From: Rhodospirillaceae bacterium
Lineage (GTDB): Bacteria; Pseudomonadota; Alphaproteobacteria; UBA8366; GCA-2717185
DNA: 5,399 nucleotides
Reading direction: 5' to 3'
Assembly (NCBI GenBank): GCA_002717185.1
Contig: PBDC01000007.1
Span: 16,898-22,296 of the forward strand
Shown here in pieces: positions 1 through 5,399 of the stretch. Numbering within the stretch: position 1 is the stretch's first letter; every line of letters begins with the position of its first letter. The position numbers and the translations under genes are program-made. The notes under the pieces are model-generated. The model made no database searches. It worked only from the letters and a program-made list of their open reading frames with translations, and was not told where the DNA came from.

Positions 1-693
1 ACCGAAGAAGTCGCAACGCACAACTTGCAGAATGTCGGGCCGGACGAAGATATCTGGTTAACGCAGCGGGTTACCCGCGGAATGGACCCAGCTGACAAGG
101 CCCGCTGGCCTGACTATCCAGAGCGCACTGTGATAGTCGAATCACGCCCCCTACCTTTCCGCGAGCGCTCACACTACTACCGCGATGGGATCAGCCTAAT
201 GACCTCTTCGGTCCGCCGGCCACCACCGGACACTATGAGCCCACGTGCGAAAACTCATAACTATCTCAACCTCATTCTGGCTGAACTCGATGTAAAGGCA
301 CGCGACCCTGAAGCTTGGGCAGTGTTGCTCGACACCAACGGCAATCTCGCCGAGGGCAAGGGTAGCAACCTTTTCCTGGTCAAGAACGGCAAGGTACTGA
401 CCCCTAAGGAACGTTACGTGTTGCCCGGCGTCAGTCGGCAGACCGCCATCGACCTGGCGCACGAGGCCGGCTTGACGGTCGAGGAAGCAGACCTCGACGC
501 CTTCGACGCGATCAATGCGGACGAAGTCTTCGTCACCTCGACTAGCTTCTGCATCTGCCCGGTCAGCAAAGTAAACGGCGCGACGATTGGCGACGGCGCA
601 GTCCCGGGACCGGTGACGAAGCAACTGATCGACGCCTACGTCGACCTCGTCGATTGCGACTGGTACAGCCAATACCTCAAACATTCGAACTGA
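1..693 (+). CDS. Class IV PLP-dependent aminotransferase, branched-chain/D-amino acid type (5' partial)
   Basis: This is a fold-type IV aminotransferase that would move an amino group between an amino acid and a 2-oxo acid using cytosolic pyridoxal phosphate. The frame is open from base 1, giving 230 residues; relatives have about 290-310, so roughly 60-80 N-terminal residues lie outside the window. Visible motifs (window numbering): SPRAKTHNYLN with the presumed Schiff-base lysine at residue 84 (codon 250-252) and a Tyr at 88; NLAEGKGSNLFLV, whose Glu118 matches the PLP-ring Glu of E. coli IlvE (Glu193); LPGVSRQ at 141-147, the phosphate-binding loop; TSTSFCICPV at 179-188; and GPVT at 203-206. 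The catalytic machinery looks intact. It lies 10 nt before the lactonase gene, so they are probably cotranscribed. Family is clear; substrate is not. The IlvE-type GTAAEITPV stretch is replaced by TSTSFCICPV, so a biosynthetic IlvE role is unproven and a catabolic role fits the neighbours better. Confidence 0.92.
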   Translation, partial: TEEVATHNLQNVGPDEDIWLTQRVTRGMDPADKARWPDYPERTVIVESRPLPFRERSHYYRDGISLMTSSVRRPPPDTMSPRAKTHNYLNLILAELDVKARDPEAWAVLLDTNGNLAEGKGSNLFLVKNGKVLTPKERYVLPGVSRQTAIDLAHEAGLTVEEADLDAFDAINADEVFVTSTSFCICPVSKVNGATIGDGAVPGPVTKQLIDAYVDLVDCDWYSQYLKHSN

Positions 694-703
694 GAGTAAG
701 GCG

Positions 704-1546
704 ATGACTGAACTCAACGTATTACTCGACGGCATTTATTTCGGCGAAGGGCCGCGCTGGCATGACGGGCATCTATACCTATCTGACTTTTACGCACACG
801 AGGTGCTCAAGGTCGATCCAGCTGGCAATCGCGAGAGTCTCGCGACGGTGCCAAACCAGCCCTCAGGTCTCGGCTGGCTGCCCGATGGAACGATGTTGAT
901 CGTATCTATGAAAGACCGCAAACTGCTAAAGCTGCGCGGCAACGAGCTCATCGAGCATGCCGACTTGTCCTCGGTCGCCGGCTATCACTGCAACGACATG
1001 GTGGTCAGCGCCGAAGGCCGCGCCTATGTCGGCAACTTTGGCTACAATCACTATGAAGAGCCGGAGGAGAAGACCGCAAACTTGGCACGCGTTGATCCGG
1101 ACGGATCGGTGCATTGCGCAGCAACTGGTCTGCGCTTTCCAAACGGCAGCGTCATCACACCTGACGGCAAAACGCTCGTGGTGGGCGAGACGCGTGGCAA
1201 TTGCCTGACCGCCTGGGACATCGCCACCGACGGTGCCCTTTCCAACCAGCGGGTCTGGGCCGATCTCGGCGCGAATTTCCCCGACGGCATCTGTCTCGAT
1301 GCGGAAGGGGCAATTTGGGTCGCTGACCCGCGTCTCATGGAAACTATCCGTGTGCGCGAAGGCGGTGAAGTCACCCATCGTATCTCCACAGGCGAACTGG
1401 GCTCCTACGCATGCATGCTGGGCGGCGATGATCGGAAAACACTTTACATTTGCACAGCAGCGGGATCCGGTCCCGGTGCCGCAGAGGCTCGGCGGGGGCG
1501 GATTGAATTTTGTAGTGTCGACGTCCCGGGGGCTGGGCTGCCATAA
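704..1546 (+). CDS. SMP-30/gluconolactonase/LRE family protein (lactonase-type beta-propeller hydrolase)
   Basis: This is a 280-residue six-bladed beta-propeller of the SMP-30/gluconolactonase family, complete and of normal length. These divalent-metal enzymes hydrolyse sugar lactones and other cyclic esters. The four metal ligands expected from SMP-30 structures can be placed: Glu15 in FGEGPRW, Asn97 in HCNDMVV, Asn147 in FPNGSVITPDGKT, and Asp194 in FPDGICLDAEGAIWVADP. Repeated blade signatures of the DG/EG-x-hydrophobic type occur throughout, and the C-terminus DVPGAGLP is typical of the family. There is no signal peptide, so it is probably cytosolic. The ATG at 704 is preceded by purine-rich GAGAGTAAGG just after the aminotransferase stop at 691-693, and residues MTELNVLLDGIYFGEGPRW align with a normal family N-terminus. 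Long antisense frames cover this gene but are shadows. The natural substrate cannot be read from sequence; a lactone intermediate of the same pathway is the simplest inference. Confidence 0.93.
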   Translation: MTELNVLLDGIYFGEGPRWHDGHLYLSDFYAHEVLKVDPAGNRESLATVPNQPSGLGWLPDGTMLIVSMKDRKLLKLRGNELIEHADLSSVAGYHCNDMVVSAEGRAYVGNFGYNHYEEPEEKTANLARVDPDGSVHCAATGLRFPNGSVITPDGKTLVVGETRGNCLTAWDIATDGALSNQRVWADLGANFPDGICLDAEGAIWVADPRLMETIRVREGGEVTHRISTGELGSYACMLGGDDRKTLYICTAAGSGPGAAEARRGRIEFCSVDVPGAGLP

Positions 1547-1613
1547 ATTCGGCTGCCCCGCGGCTTGCCCACGCACTACGAATTAGTAAAGTGCGCGAAA
1601 CATAGATCCTACC

Positions 1614-1620
1614 AGAAGGG
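1614..1620 (+). promoter_or_regulatory. Ribosome binding site for the DUF1177 gene
   Basis: AGAAGGG lies 7 nt before the ATG at 1628. It decides the start: a longer in-frame reading from a TTG at 1565 would add 21 residues, but that TTG lacks a comparable Shine-Dalgarno match and the extra residues do not resemble the family N-terminus, which normally begins close to MLREILDVLD. Confidence 0.7.
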
Positions 1621-1627
1621 CTATTGC

Positions 1628-2560
1628 ATGCTGCGCGAAATTCTCGACGTGCTCGACTTTCTTGACGACGACCGCCATGCCGCTGACCCCTTCGCCACCT
1701 TACTGCCAGATGGCGACCAGATCACTGAGATCACGCCCTTCGAGAGCAAACTTGGACAAACCGATTTCATCAAAATTCTGTTTCCAGGTAGCGCAGGAAA
1801 AAGCAGTGGTGGTAGCGCTCCAACCACTGGAATTATCGGCTCTAATGGCGGGCTGCGCCTGCCGGGAGACTATCCGGGCCTGGCGTCGGATGCCGATGGC
1901 TGCATAGTCGGGTTGGCCTGCGCCTTGCGCTTGGCACGGATGCGGCAGCGCAATCAGAAACTTGCCGGCGACGTCCTGGTCTCGACACATATCTGCCAGC
2001 GGGCACACCCCGCCCCTCATGACCCCTTCCCTTTCGTCATGTCGCCACTACCCAGCAGCGAGAAACATCCGCGCCTGGTCGATGATCGGATGGACGCGAT
2101 CCTGACGCCAGAAACCTGTAAGGGAAACAAGATGGTCTCGCATCTCGGCTTTGCCATGACGCCTCCAGTGCGTGAGGGCTTCATCCTGAGGGCTCATGAA
2201 AGCATGCTCCACATTATGGAAATGGTCACCGGCAAGGCGCCCGTTATATTCCCGATCACAATGCAGGACGTCACCCCGTACGAATTGGGCGTGCACCATA
2301 TCTGCGGGATGGTCCTGCCGAGCATCTTCTCGACGGCGCCGGTCGTCGGCGTACCCCTGGTGACCGAGATCCAGACCCACCCTTCTGCAACCGGTGTCCA
2401 GCAACCGATGGTCTTAGAATCGGCGGGACGCTTTTGCATCGAGGTCGCGACTGCTTTCGGCAACGGTGATTGTCAGTTCCATTATCCTGGTGATTTCGAC
2501 GGCATGGTAGAGACTTACGGCGGCATGCGCAGCTGGCAGCGGCTCAAGAAGGAAGACTGA
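1628..2560 (+). CDS. DUF1177 domain-containing protein, function unknown
   Basis: This 310-residue protein matches the DUF1177 family along its length, recognised from memory of family sequences: MLREILDVLDFLDD at the N-terminus, TDFIKILFPG (45-54), GKSSGGSAPTTGIIG (57-71), SDADGCIVGLACALRLA (87-103), GDVLVSTHICQRAHPAPHDP (114-133), MDAIL (155-159), KGNKMVSHLGFAMTPPVREG (165-184), VIFPITMQDVTPY (206-218), APVVGVPLVTE (237-247) and a closing helix SAGRFCIEVATAFG (265-278). No function is established that I can cite. There is no signal peptide or membrane segment. By eye the order of elements resembles M42/M20 zinc peptidases, but the Glu-Glu pair and N-terminal His of those enzymes are not apparent, so catalysis is uncertain. 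It follows the only real gap in the window (1547-1627), where I see no convincing terminator or promoter, and ends 6 nt before the LLM gene, indicating tight coupling with the downstream oxidoreductases. Confidence 0.9.
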   Translation: MLREILDVLDFLDDDRHAADPFATLLPDGDQITEITPFESKLGQTDFIKILFPGSAGKSSGGSAPTTGIIGSNGGLRLPGDYPGLASDADGCIVGLACALRLARMRQRNQKLAGDVLVSTHICQRAHPAPHDPFPFVMSPLPSSEKHPRLVDDRMDAILTPETCKGNKMVSHLGFAMTPPVREGFILRAHESMLHIMEMVTGKAPVIFPITMQDVTPYELGVHHICGMVLPSIFSTAPVVGVPLVTEIQTHPSATGVQQPMVLESAGRFCIEVATAFGNGDCQFHYPGDFDGMVETYGGMRSWQRLKKED

Positions 2561-2566
2561 CTGCCG

Positions 2567-3580
2567 ATGCGCTTCAGCTTTTCACTTGTCCCGTCACCGC
2601 CGTTGTCTGCCTTCGGCGAAACCATCGCCCGCGCCGAATCCTGGGGGTACGATATCGCCTGGGTCCCTGATCAGGGCTTCATGCAGGACCCCTTCGTTGC
2701 TCTATCCTACCTCACTACATGCACTGAAAAGATTACCCTCGGCATAGGCGTAACCAATCCATTCCAGCGCCACCCGATCCAGATTGCCCGCGCCGCAGCG
2801 GCGCTAGCCGACCTGCGGCCGGGTGGCTTCATTCTTGGCCTCGGCGCTGGCGAGAAGCGGCGCATCCGGGACCGTGTCAGTGCACCTCAAGGGCCCTTTA
2901 TCGAGACTATTTCGGATACAATGCGTGTACTGCGCGACCTTTTCGACGGGAAACGGGTCACCTTAGCCAACGACGTATTCACACTGGAGGATGTCGCACT
3001 GGAAATCAGCGCCCCGCCGTCAGTTCCGATATACCTCGCTACGACACACCCGAACGCCTTCCGGGCGGCGGGCGCCTATGCAGACGGCGTGATCGTCGGC
3101 GATGTCGCCGATCCGGATGTGATGACGCAGATTATTAGGTGGATCAGCGAAGGCGCGGAACGACAAGACCGCGACCCGAAAGACGTGTCCGTATTGGCCT
3201 GGTGCGCAACCATCGTGACGGAAGACCGGAATGCAGTGACCGAACATTTGCGCCGGCCTGTGATCGGCTCGGCGATCAACGGCATGCACCGCCAGACGCG
3301 CGGCCTGATGGGTGTCGACCCGGAGTATTTTCCATCCATACGGGCCGCGAAGTTCGATCCTGAAATCGCGCTTCCCATTGGGGCGATCCCCGACGATTTG
3401 GTCGACCGTTTCGCCATCGCCGGGCCGCCGGACTATTGTGCAGCGAGGGTTCGGGCACTGCGTGATGCGGGCGTCGACACGATGGGCTTCCGCATGCCGG
3501 TCGCACTGACCAGCCTCTACGATTTCGAGACCAACCTACGCCGGCTGATGGAAGACGTCGTGCCACAGATTGAAGCCTAA
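2567..3580 (+). CDS. LLM class flavin-dependent oxidoreductase (bacterial luciferase-like TIM barrel)
   Basis: This 337-residue protein belongs to the luciferase-like monooxygenase superfamily, whose members use FMN (often supplied by a reductase) or coenzyme F420 in a TIM barrel. Typical elements in order: MRFSFSLVPS first strand; ARAESWGYDIAWVPDQ (21-36); DPFVALSYLTTCTEKITLGI (41-60); the highly typical GVTNPFQRHPIQIARAAAAL (61-80); GGFILGLGAGEKRRI (86-100); VPIYLATTHPNAFRAAGAYADGVIV (153-177); and a C-terminal helix with DLVDRFAIAGPP and RALRDAGVDTMGFRMP. The pattern is close to proteins often labelled 5,10-methylenetetrahydromethanopterin reductase-like, but that label should not be taken as function. 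The start at 2567 lies 6 nt after the DUF1177 stop; an AAGAAGGAAG stretch at 2546-2555 can act as a rather distant Shine-Dalgarno site. Its position against a molybdenum hydroxylase suggests a second oxidative step on the same substrate. FMN versus F420 use cannot be decided by eye. Confidence 0.92.
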   Translation: MRFSFSLVPSPPLSAFGETIARAESWGYDIAWVPDQGFMQDPFVALSYLTTCTEKITLGIGVTNPFQRHPIQIARAAAALADLRPGGFILGLGAGEKRRIRDRVSAPQGPFIETISDTMRVLRDLFDGKRVTLANDVFTLEDVALEISAPPSVPIYLATTHPNAFRAAGAYADGVIVGDVADPDVMTQIIRWISEGAERQDRDPKDVSVLAWCATIVTEDRNAVTEHLRRPVIGSAINGMHRQTRGLMGVDPEYFPSIRAAKFDPEIALPIGAIPDDLVDRFAIAGPPDYCAARVRALRDAGVDTMGFRMPVALTSLYDFETNLRRLMEDVVPQIEA

Positions 3581-3586
3581 CCAACG

Positions 3587-4057
3587 ATGCCGATTCAATT
3601 GGAAGTCAACGGCGAGGCACGGAAGACAGAAATCGACCTCGCGACATCCTTAGCAGTCTATCTACGTGAAGAATTGAACCTGCGCGGCACGAAGATCGGT
3701 TGTGGCAACGGCGAGTGCGGCGCCTGCACCGTTATCATGGGCGGCAAGGCAGTGTGCGCATGCCTGGTTCCGCTGGGACGCACCGAAGGTCGCAGCATCG
3801 AAACGATCGAAAGTTTGGGCGATCTGGGCGACCTCCATCCGATCCAGCACAAACTGGTCGAGCGCGGAGCCTTTCAATGTGGCTTCTGCACCCCCGGCAT
3901 GGTCATGTCCCTGATCGCCCTGCTACGCCGCAACCCACAGCCAAAGGATACGGAGATACGTACCGCGCTGCAGGGCAATCTCTGCCGCTGCTCCGGCTAT
4001 GTAAAGCTACTGGAGACAGTTGGCGAGGTCGTAAGGGAGGGCTTGCATGAACGCTGA
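3587..4057 (+). CDS. Small [2Fe-2S] subunit of xanthine dehydrogenase-family molybdenum hydroxylase
   Basis: This 156-residue protein is the small iron-sulfur subunit of a molybdenum hydroxylase; it carries electrons from the molybdenum site in the large subunit toward a flavin subunit. The N-terminal ferredoxin-like domain holds the first [2Fe-2S] cluster at Cys39, Cys44, Cys47 and Cys59 (C-x4-C-x2-C-x11-C, in [12 protein letters not shown]). The C-terminal helical domain holds the second at Cys98, Cys101, Cys133 and Cys135, in [10 protein letters not shown] and GNLCRCSGY; Gln97 is at the place that contacts the molybdopterin cofactor in known structures. All eight ligands are present, and length is normal. 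Cys57 is an additional cysteine. The ATG at 3587 gives the standard N-terminus [12 protein letters not shown] and lies 6 nt after the LLM stop, with no strong Shine-Dalgarno site, so translational coupling is likely. The cytosolic, signal-free form separates it from Tat-exported relatives. It should pair with the overlapping large subunit. Confidence 0.96.
   Translation: MPIQLEVNGEARKTEIDLATSLAVYLREELNLRGTKIGCGNGECGACTVIMGGKAVCACLVPLGRTEGRSIETIESLGDLGDLHPIQHKLVERGAFQCGFCTPGMVMSLIALLRRNPQPKDTEIRTALQGNLCRCSGYVKLLETVGEVVREGLHER
4033..4040 (+). promoter_or_regulatory. Strong ribosome binding site for the molybdopterin-binding subunit
   Basis: AAGGGAGG ends 6 nt before the ATG at 4047 and lies inside the end of the small-subunit gene. 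It is the best Shine-Dalgarno match in the window and fixes the start of the large subunit, giving an 11-nt overlap between the two reading frames. Confidence 0.8.
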
Positions 4058-5399
4058 ATTCCGCGTCGTTGGCAAACCGCGCCCGCAACTCGAAGGCGCT
4101 TCAAAGGTCTGTGGACGCGCGCAATATACGCACGACCTAACGTTGCCGAATATGCTGCACGGCGCAATCTTGCGCAGTCCCCACCCACACGCGCAGATCC
4201 ACTCCGTCGATCTTACGCGCGCTCGTGCAATGCCAGGCGTCGTCGCAGTAGTGTGCGGAGCAGACTTCCCCGACATAAAATACGTCAATGCCGGCCCCAC
4301 CTTCGCCGACCGCTATGCAATGGCACGGGACAAAGTTAGGTTCACCGGTGAGGAGGTGGCCGCTGTGGCGGCCGAAACGCCCGCTCAAGCGCAAGCAGCA
4401 CTTGCCACAATCACTGTAGATTACGAAATCTTGCCAGCTGTCTTCGAAGTAGAGGCAGCGTTGATGCCAGACGCTCCGGCGATTCACGAAAAACCAAATC
4501 TGCCGCGTAACATTGCACAGGAAAGCATCGCCGATTTCGACGATGTCGAACAGGCATTTTCGGAGGCAGCACATGTCTTCGATGCCACGTTCGAACACGG
4601 GATCGTCGCTCCGATCTGCCTGGAGACTAATGGCGTCCTGGCGGACTACGACACAGAAACCGGCGACTTGAACCTGTGGGCGCCGTCTCAGGCGCCGTTC
4701 TTTGTCCGCAAAGAAATCGCCCATGTGATGGATCTGCCGCTGGAAAAAGTGCATGCCCGATCTGTCGTGATTGGCGGGGGCTTCGGCGGAAAGTCGCAAT
4801 GCCCGGAGCCAATCGCTATCGCCGCCTTCCTGTCGATAACGGCCAGGCGCCCTGTAAAAATCCTGCTCAACCGCCACGAGGAATTCCTGAGCGGAAAATC
4901 GGATCACGCCAAAAAGATGCGCGTCCGATCGGCGGTAGCAGCAGATGGCACGATCCTCGGGCGACACACCGAGTTCTGGGTTGATAATGGTGCCTACACC
5001 CACATGGGACCGGCCTACATCTCCGCCGTGCGCCAGCGTACCTGCAACCTCTATCGTGTCGGTTCTGCAGGGTTCGACGGCAAGCTCGTTCATACCAACA
5101 AGGTCTCTGGCGGTTCCTATCGCGGCATGGGCTCGCCGCAAATCATCTGGGCCATCGAAACGCAAATCGACGAGATTGCAGAGCAGCTCGGCAAGGACAA
5201 ACTGGAATACCGTATCGAGATCGCAAACCGTCCGGGCGACCGAACGCCTCAGGGTTGGGAAATTAGCACTTGCGCCTTGGCCGAATGCTTGGAGGAGGCA
5301 GGTCGCCGTATCGGTTGGTTGGAGAAAAAAGACGCAATGCCACCCAATCGTGGCATCGGTTTTGCGGCAATGATTAACCCTAGCGTCGGCGTATTATAC
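4047..5399 (+). CDS. Molybdopterin-binding large subunit, xanthine dehydrogenase family (3' partial)
   Basis: The frame is open from the ATG at 4047 to the last base, giving 451 residues; relatives have about 750-800, so some 300-350 C-terminal residues, including the usual catalytic Glu region, are outside the window. The N-terminal hammerhead domain spans about 15-130 (KVCGRAQYTHDL, LHGAILRSPHPHAQI, DKVRFTGEEVAAVAAET). The first molybdopterin-binding domain follows from about 155: CLETNGVLADYD (191-202), LNLWAPSQAPF (208-218), the cofactor loop GGGFGGKS (243-250), HEEFLSGKSDH (277-287), and TNKVSGGSYRGMGSPQ (350-365). The SYRG loop replaces the AYxCSFR loop of true CO dehydrogenase, so it is a hydroxylase of an N-heterocycle, aldehyde, acyl-CoA aromatic or similar substrate, not CoxL. 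No Tat signal is present, implying cytosolic location. An 11-nt overlap with the [2Fe-2S] gene supports complex formation. No FAD-binding medium subunit gene is in this window; it may lie downstream. Substrate remains unknown. Confidence 0.95.
   Translation, partial: MNAEFRVVGKPRPQLEGASKVCGRAQYTHDLTLPNMLHGAILRSPHPHAQIHSVDLTRARAMPGVVAVVCGADFPDIKYVNAGPTFADRYAMARDKVRFTGEEVAAVAAETPAQAQAALATITVDYEILPAVFEVEAALMPDAPAIHEKPNLPRNIAQESIADFDDVEQAFSEAAHVFDATFEHGIVAPICLETNGVLADYDTETGDLNLWAPSQAPFFVRKEIAHVMDLPLEKVHARSVVIGGGFGGKSQCPEPIAIAAFLSITARRPVKILLNRHEEFLSGKSDHAKKMRVRSAVAADGTILGRHTEFWVDNGAYTHMGPAYISAVRQRTCNLYRVGSAGFDGKLVHTNKVSGGSYRGMGSPQIIWAIETQIDEIAEQLGKDKLEYRIEIANRPGDRTPQGWEISTCALAECLEEAGRRIGWLEKKDAMPPNRGIGFAAMINPSVGVLY

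Noticed and set aside
196..735. A 179-codon minus-strand open frame over the aminotransferase gene
   Set aside because: It is antisense to conserved PLP-enzyme motifs and has no family features of its own.
1525..1565. Possible terminator hairpin after the lactonase gene
   Set aside because: Only a 5-bp stem with a loop of about 21 nt can be drawn, and no run of T follows.
926..1576. A 216-codon minus-strand open frame over the SMP-30 gene
   Set aside because: The forward frame has all four metal ligands and the family C-terminus; the reverse product has no recognisable motif and unlikely composition.
1565..1627. In-frame TTG extension of the DUF1177 gene by 21 residues
   Set aside because: The ATG at 1628 has an AGAAGGG site 7 nt upstream and begins exactly at the conserved family N-terminus; the extension does not resemble the family.
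2567..3580. Methylenetetrahydromethanopterin reductase (mer)
   Set aside because: Similarity to Mer-like LLM proteins is general to the superfamily, and nothing in the window points to methanopterin-linked C1 metabolism.
4137..5165. A 342-codon open frame on the minus strand inside the large-subunit gene
   Set aside because: It lies wholly antisense to a gene with clear molybdopterin-binding motifs, shows no recognisable domain, and is rich in Cys, Arg and His in the way typical of shadow frames in GC-rich coding DNA.
3587..5399. Carbon monoxide dehydrogenase (coxS/coxL)
   Set aside because: The AYxCSFR copper-site loop is absent; the loop reads SYRGMGSPQ, as in other molybdenum hydroxylases.

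Overview
The window is 5.4 kb of moderately GC-rich DNA, densely packed with six genes that all read on the + strand. Composition, tight packing with overlaps, and gene types (class IV aminotransferase, SMP-30 lactonase, LLM flavin enzyme, molybdenum hydroxylase) suggest a Pseudomonadota catabolic locus, most likely alphaproteobacterial. That placement is an inference; the window has no rRNA or taxonomic marker.

Layout: (1) 1-693, C-terminal three quarters of a PLP-dependent class IV aminotransferase, cut by the left edge. (2) 704-1546, a complete SMP-30/gluconolactonase-type beta-propeller hydrolase with all four expected metal ligands. (3) An 81-nt spacer, the only real intergenic gap, then 1628-2560, a complete DUF1177-family protein of unknown function. 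(4) 2567-3580, a complete luciferase-like (LLM) flavin- or F420-dependent oxidoreductase. (5) 3587-4057, the complete small [2Fe-2S] subunit of a xanthine dehydrogenase-family molybdenum hydroxylase, with all eight cluster cysteines. (6) 4047-5399, the molybdopterin-binding large subunit, overlapping the small subunit by 11 nt and running off the right edge after 451 residues. Genes 3-6 are separated by 6 nt or overlap, so they look like one translationally coupled operon; genes 1-2 are 10 nt apart and probably belong to the same transcript. I saw no tRNA, rRNA, CRISPR, insertion sequence, convincing promoter or terminator.

Working model (inference): a catabolic pathway for an N-heterocyclic or other cyclic compound. 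The molybdenum hydroxylase would add oxygen from water, the LLM enzyme would carry out a flavin-dependent oxidation or ring cleavage, the SMP-30 protein would hydrolyse a lactone or related ester, and the aminotransferase would remove an amino group. The large subunit has an SYRG-type active-site loop, not the AYxCSFR loop of CO dehydrogenase, so it should not be called coxL. The least understood member is the DUF1177 protein; by eye its layout resembles M42/M20 co-catalytic zinc peptidases with most metal ligands replaced, which is the main lead here.
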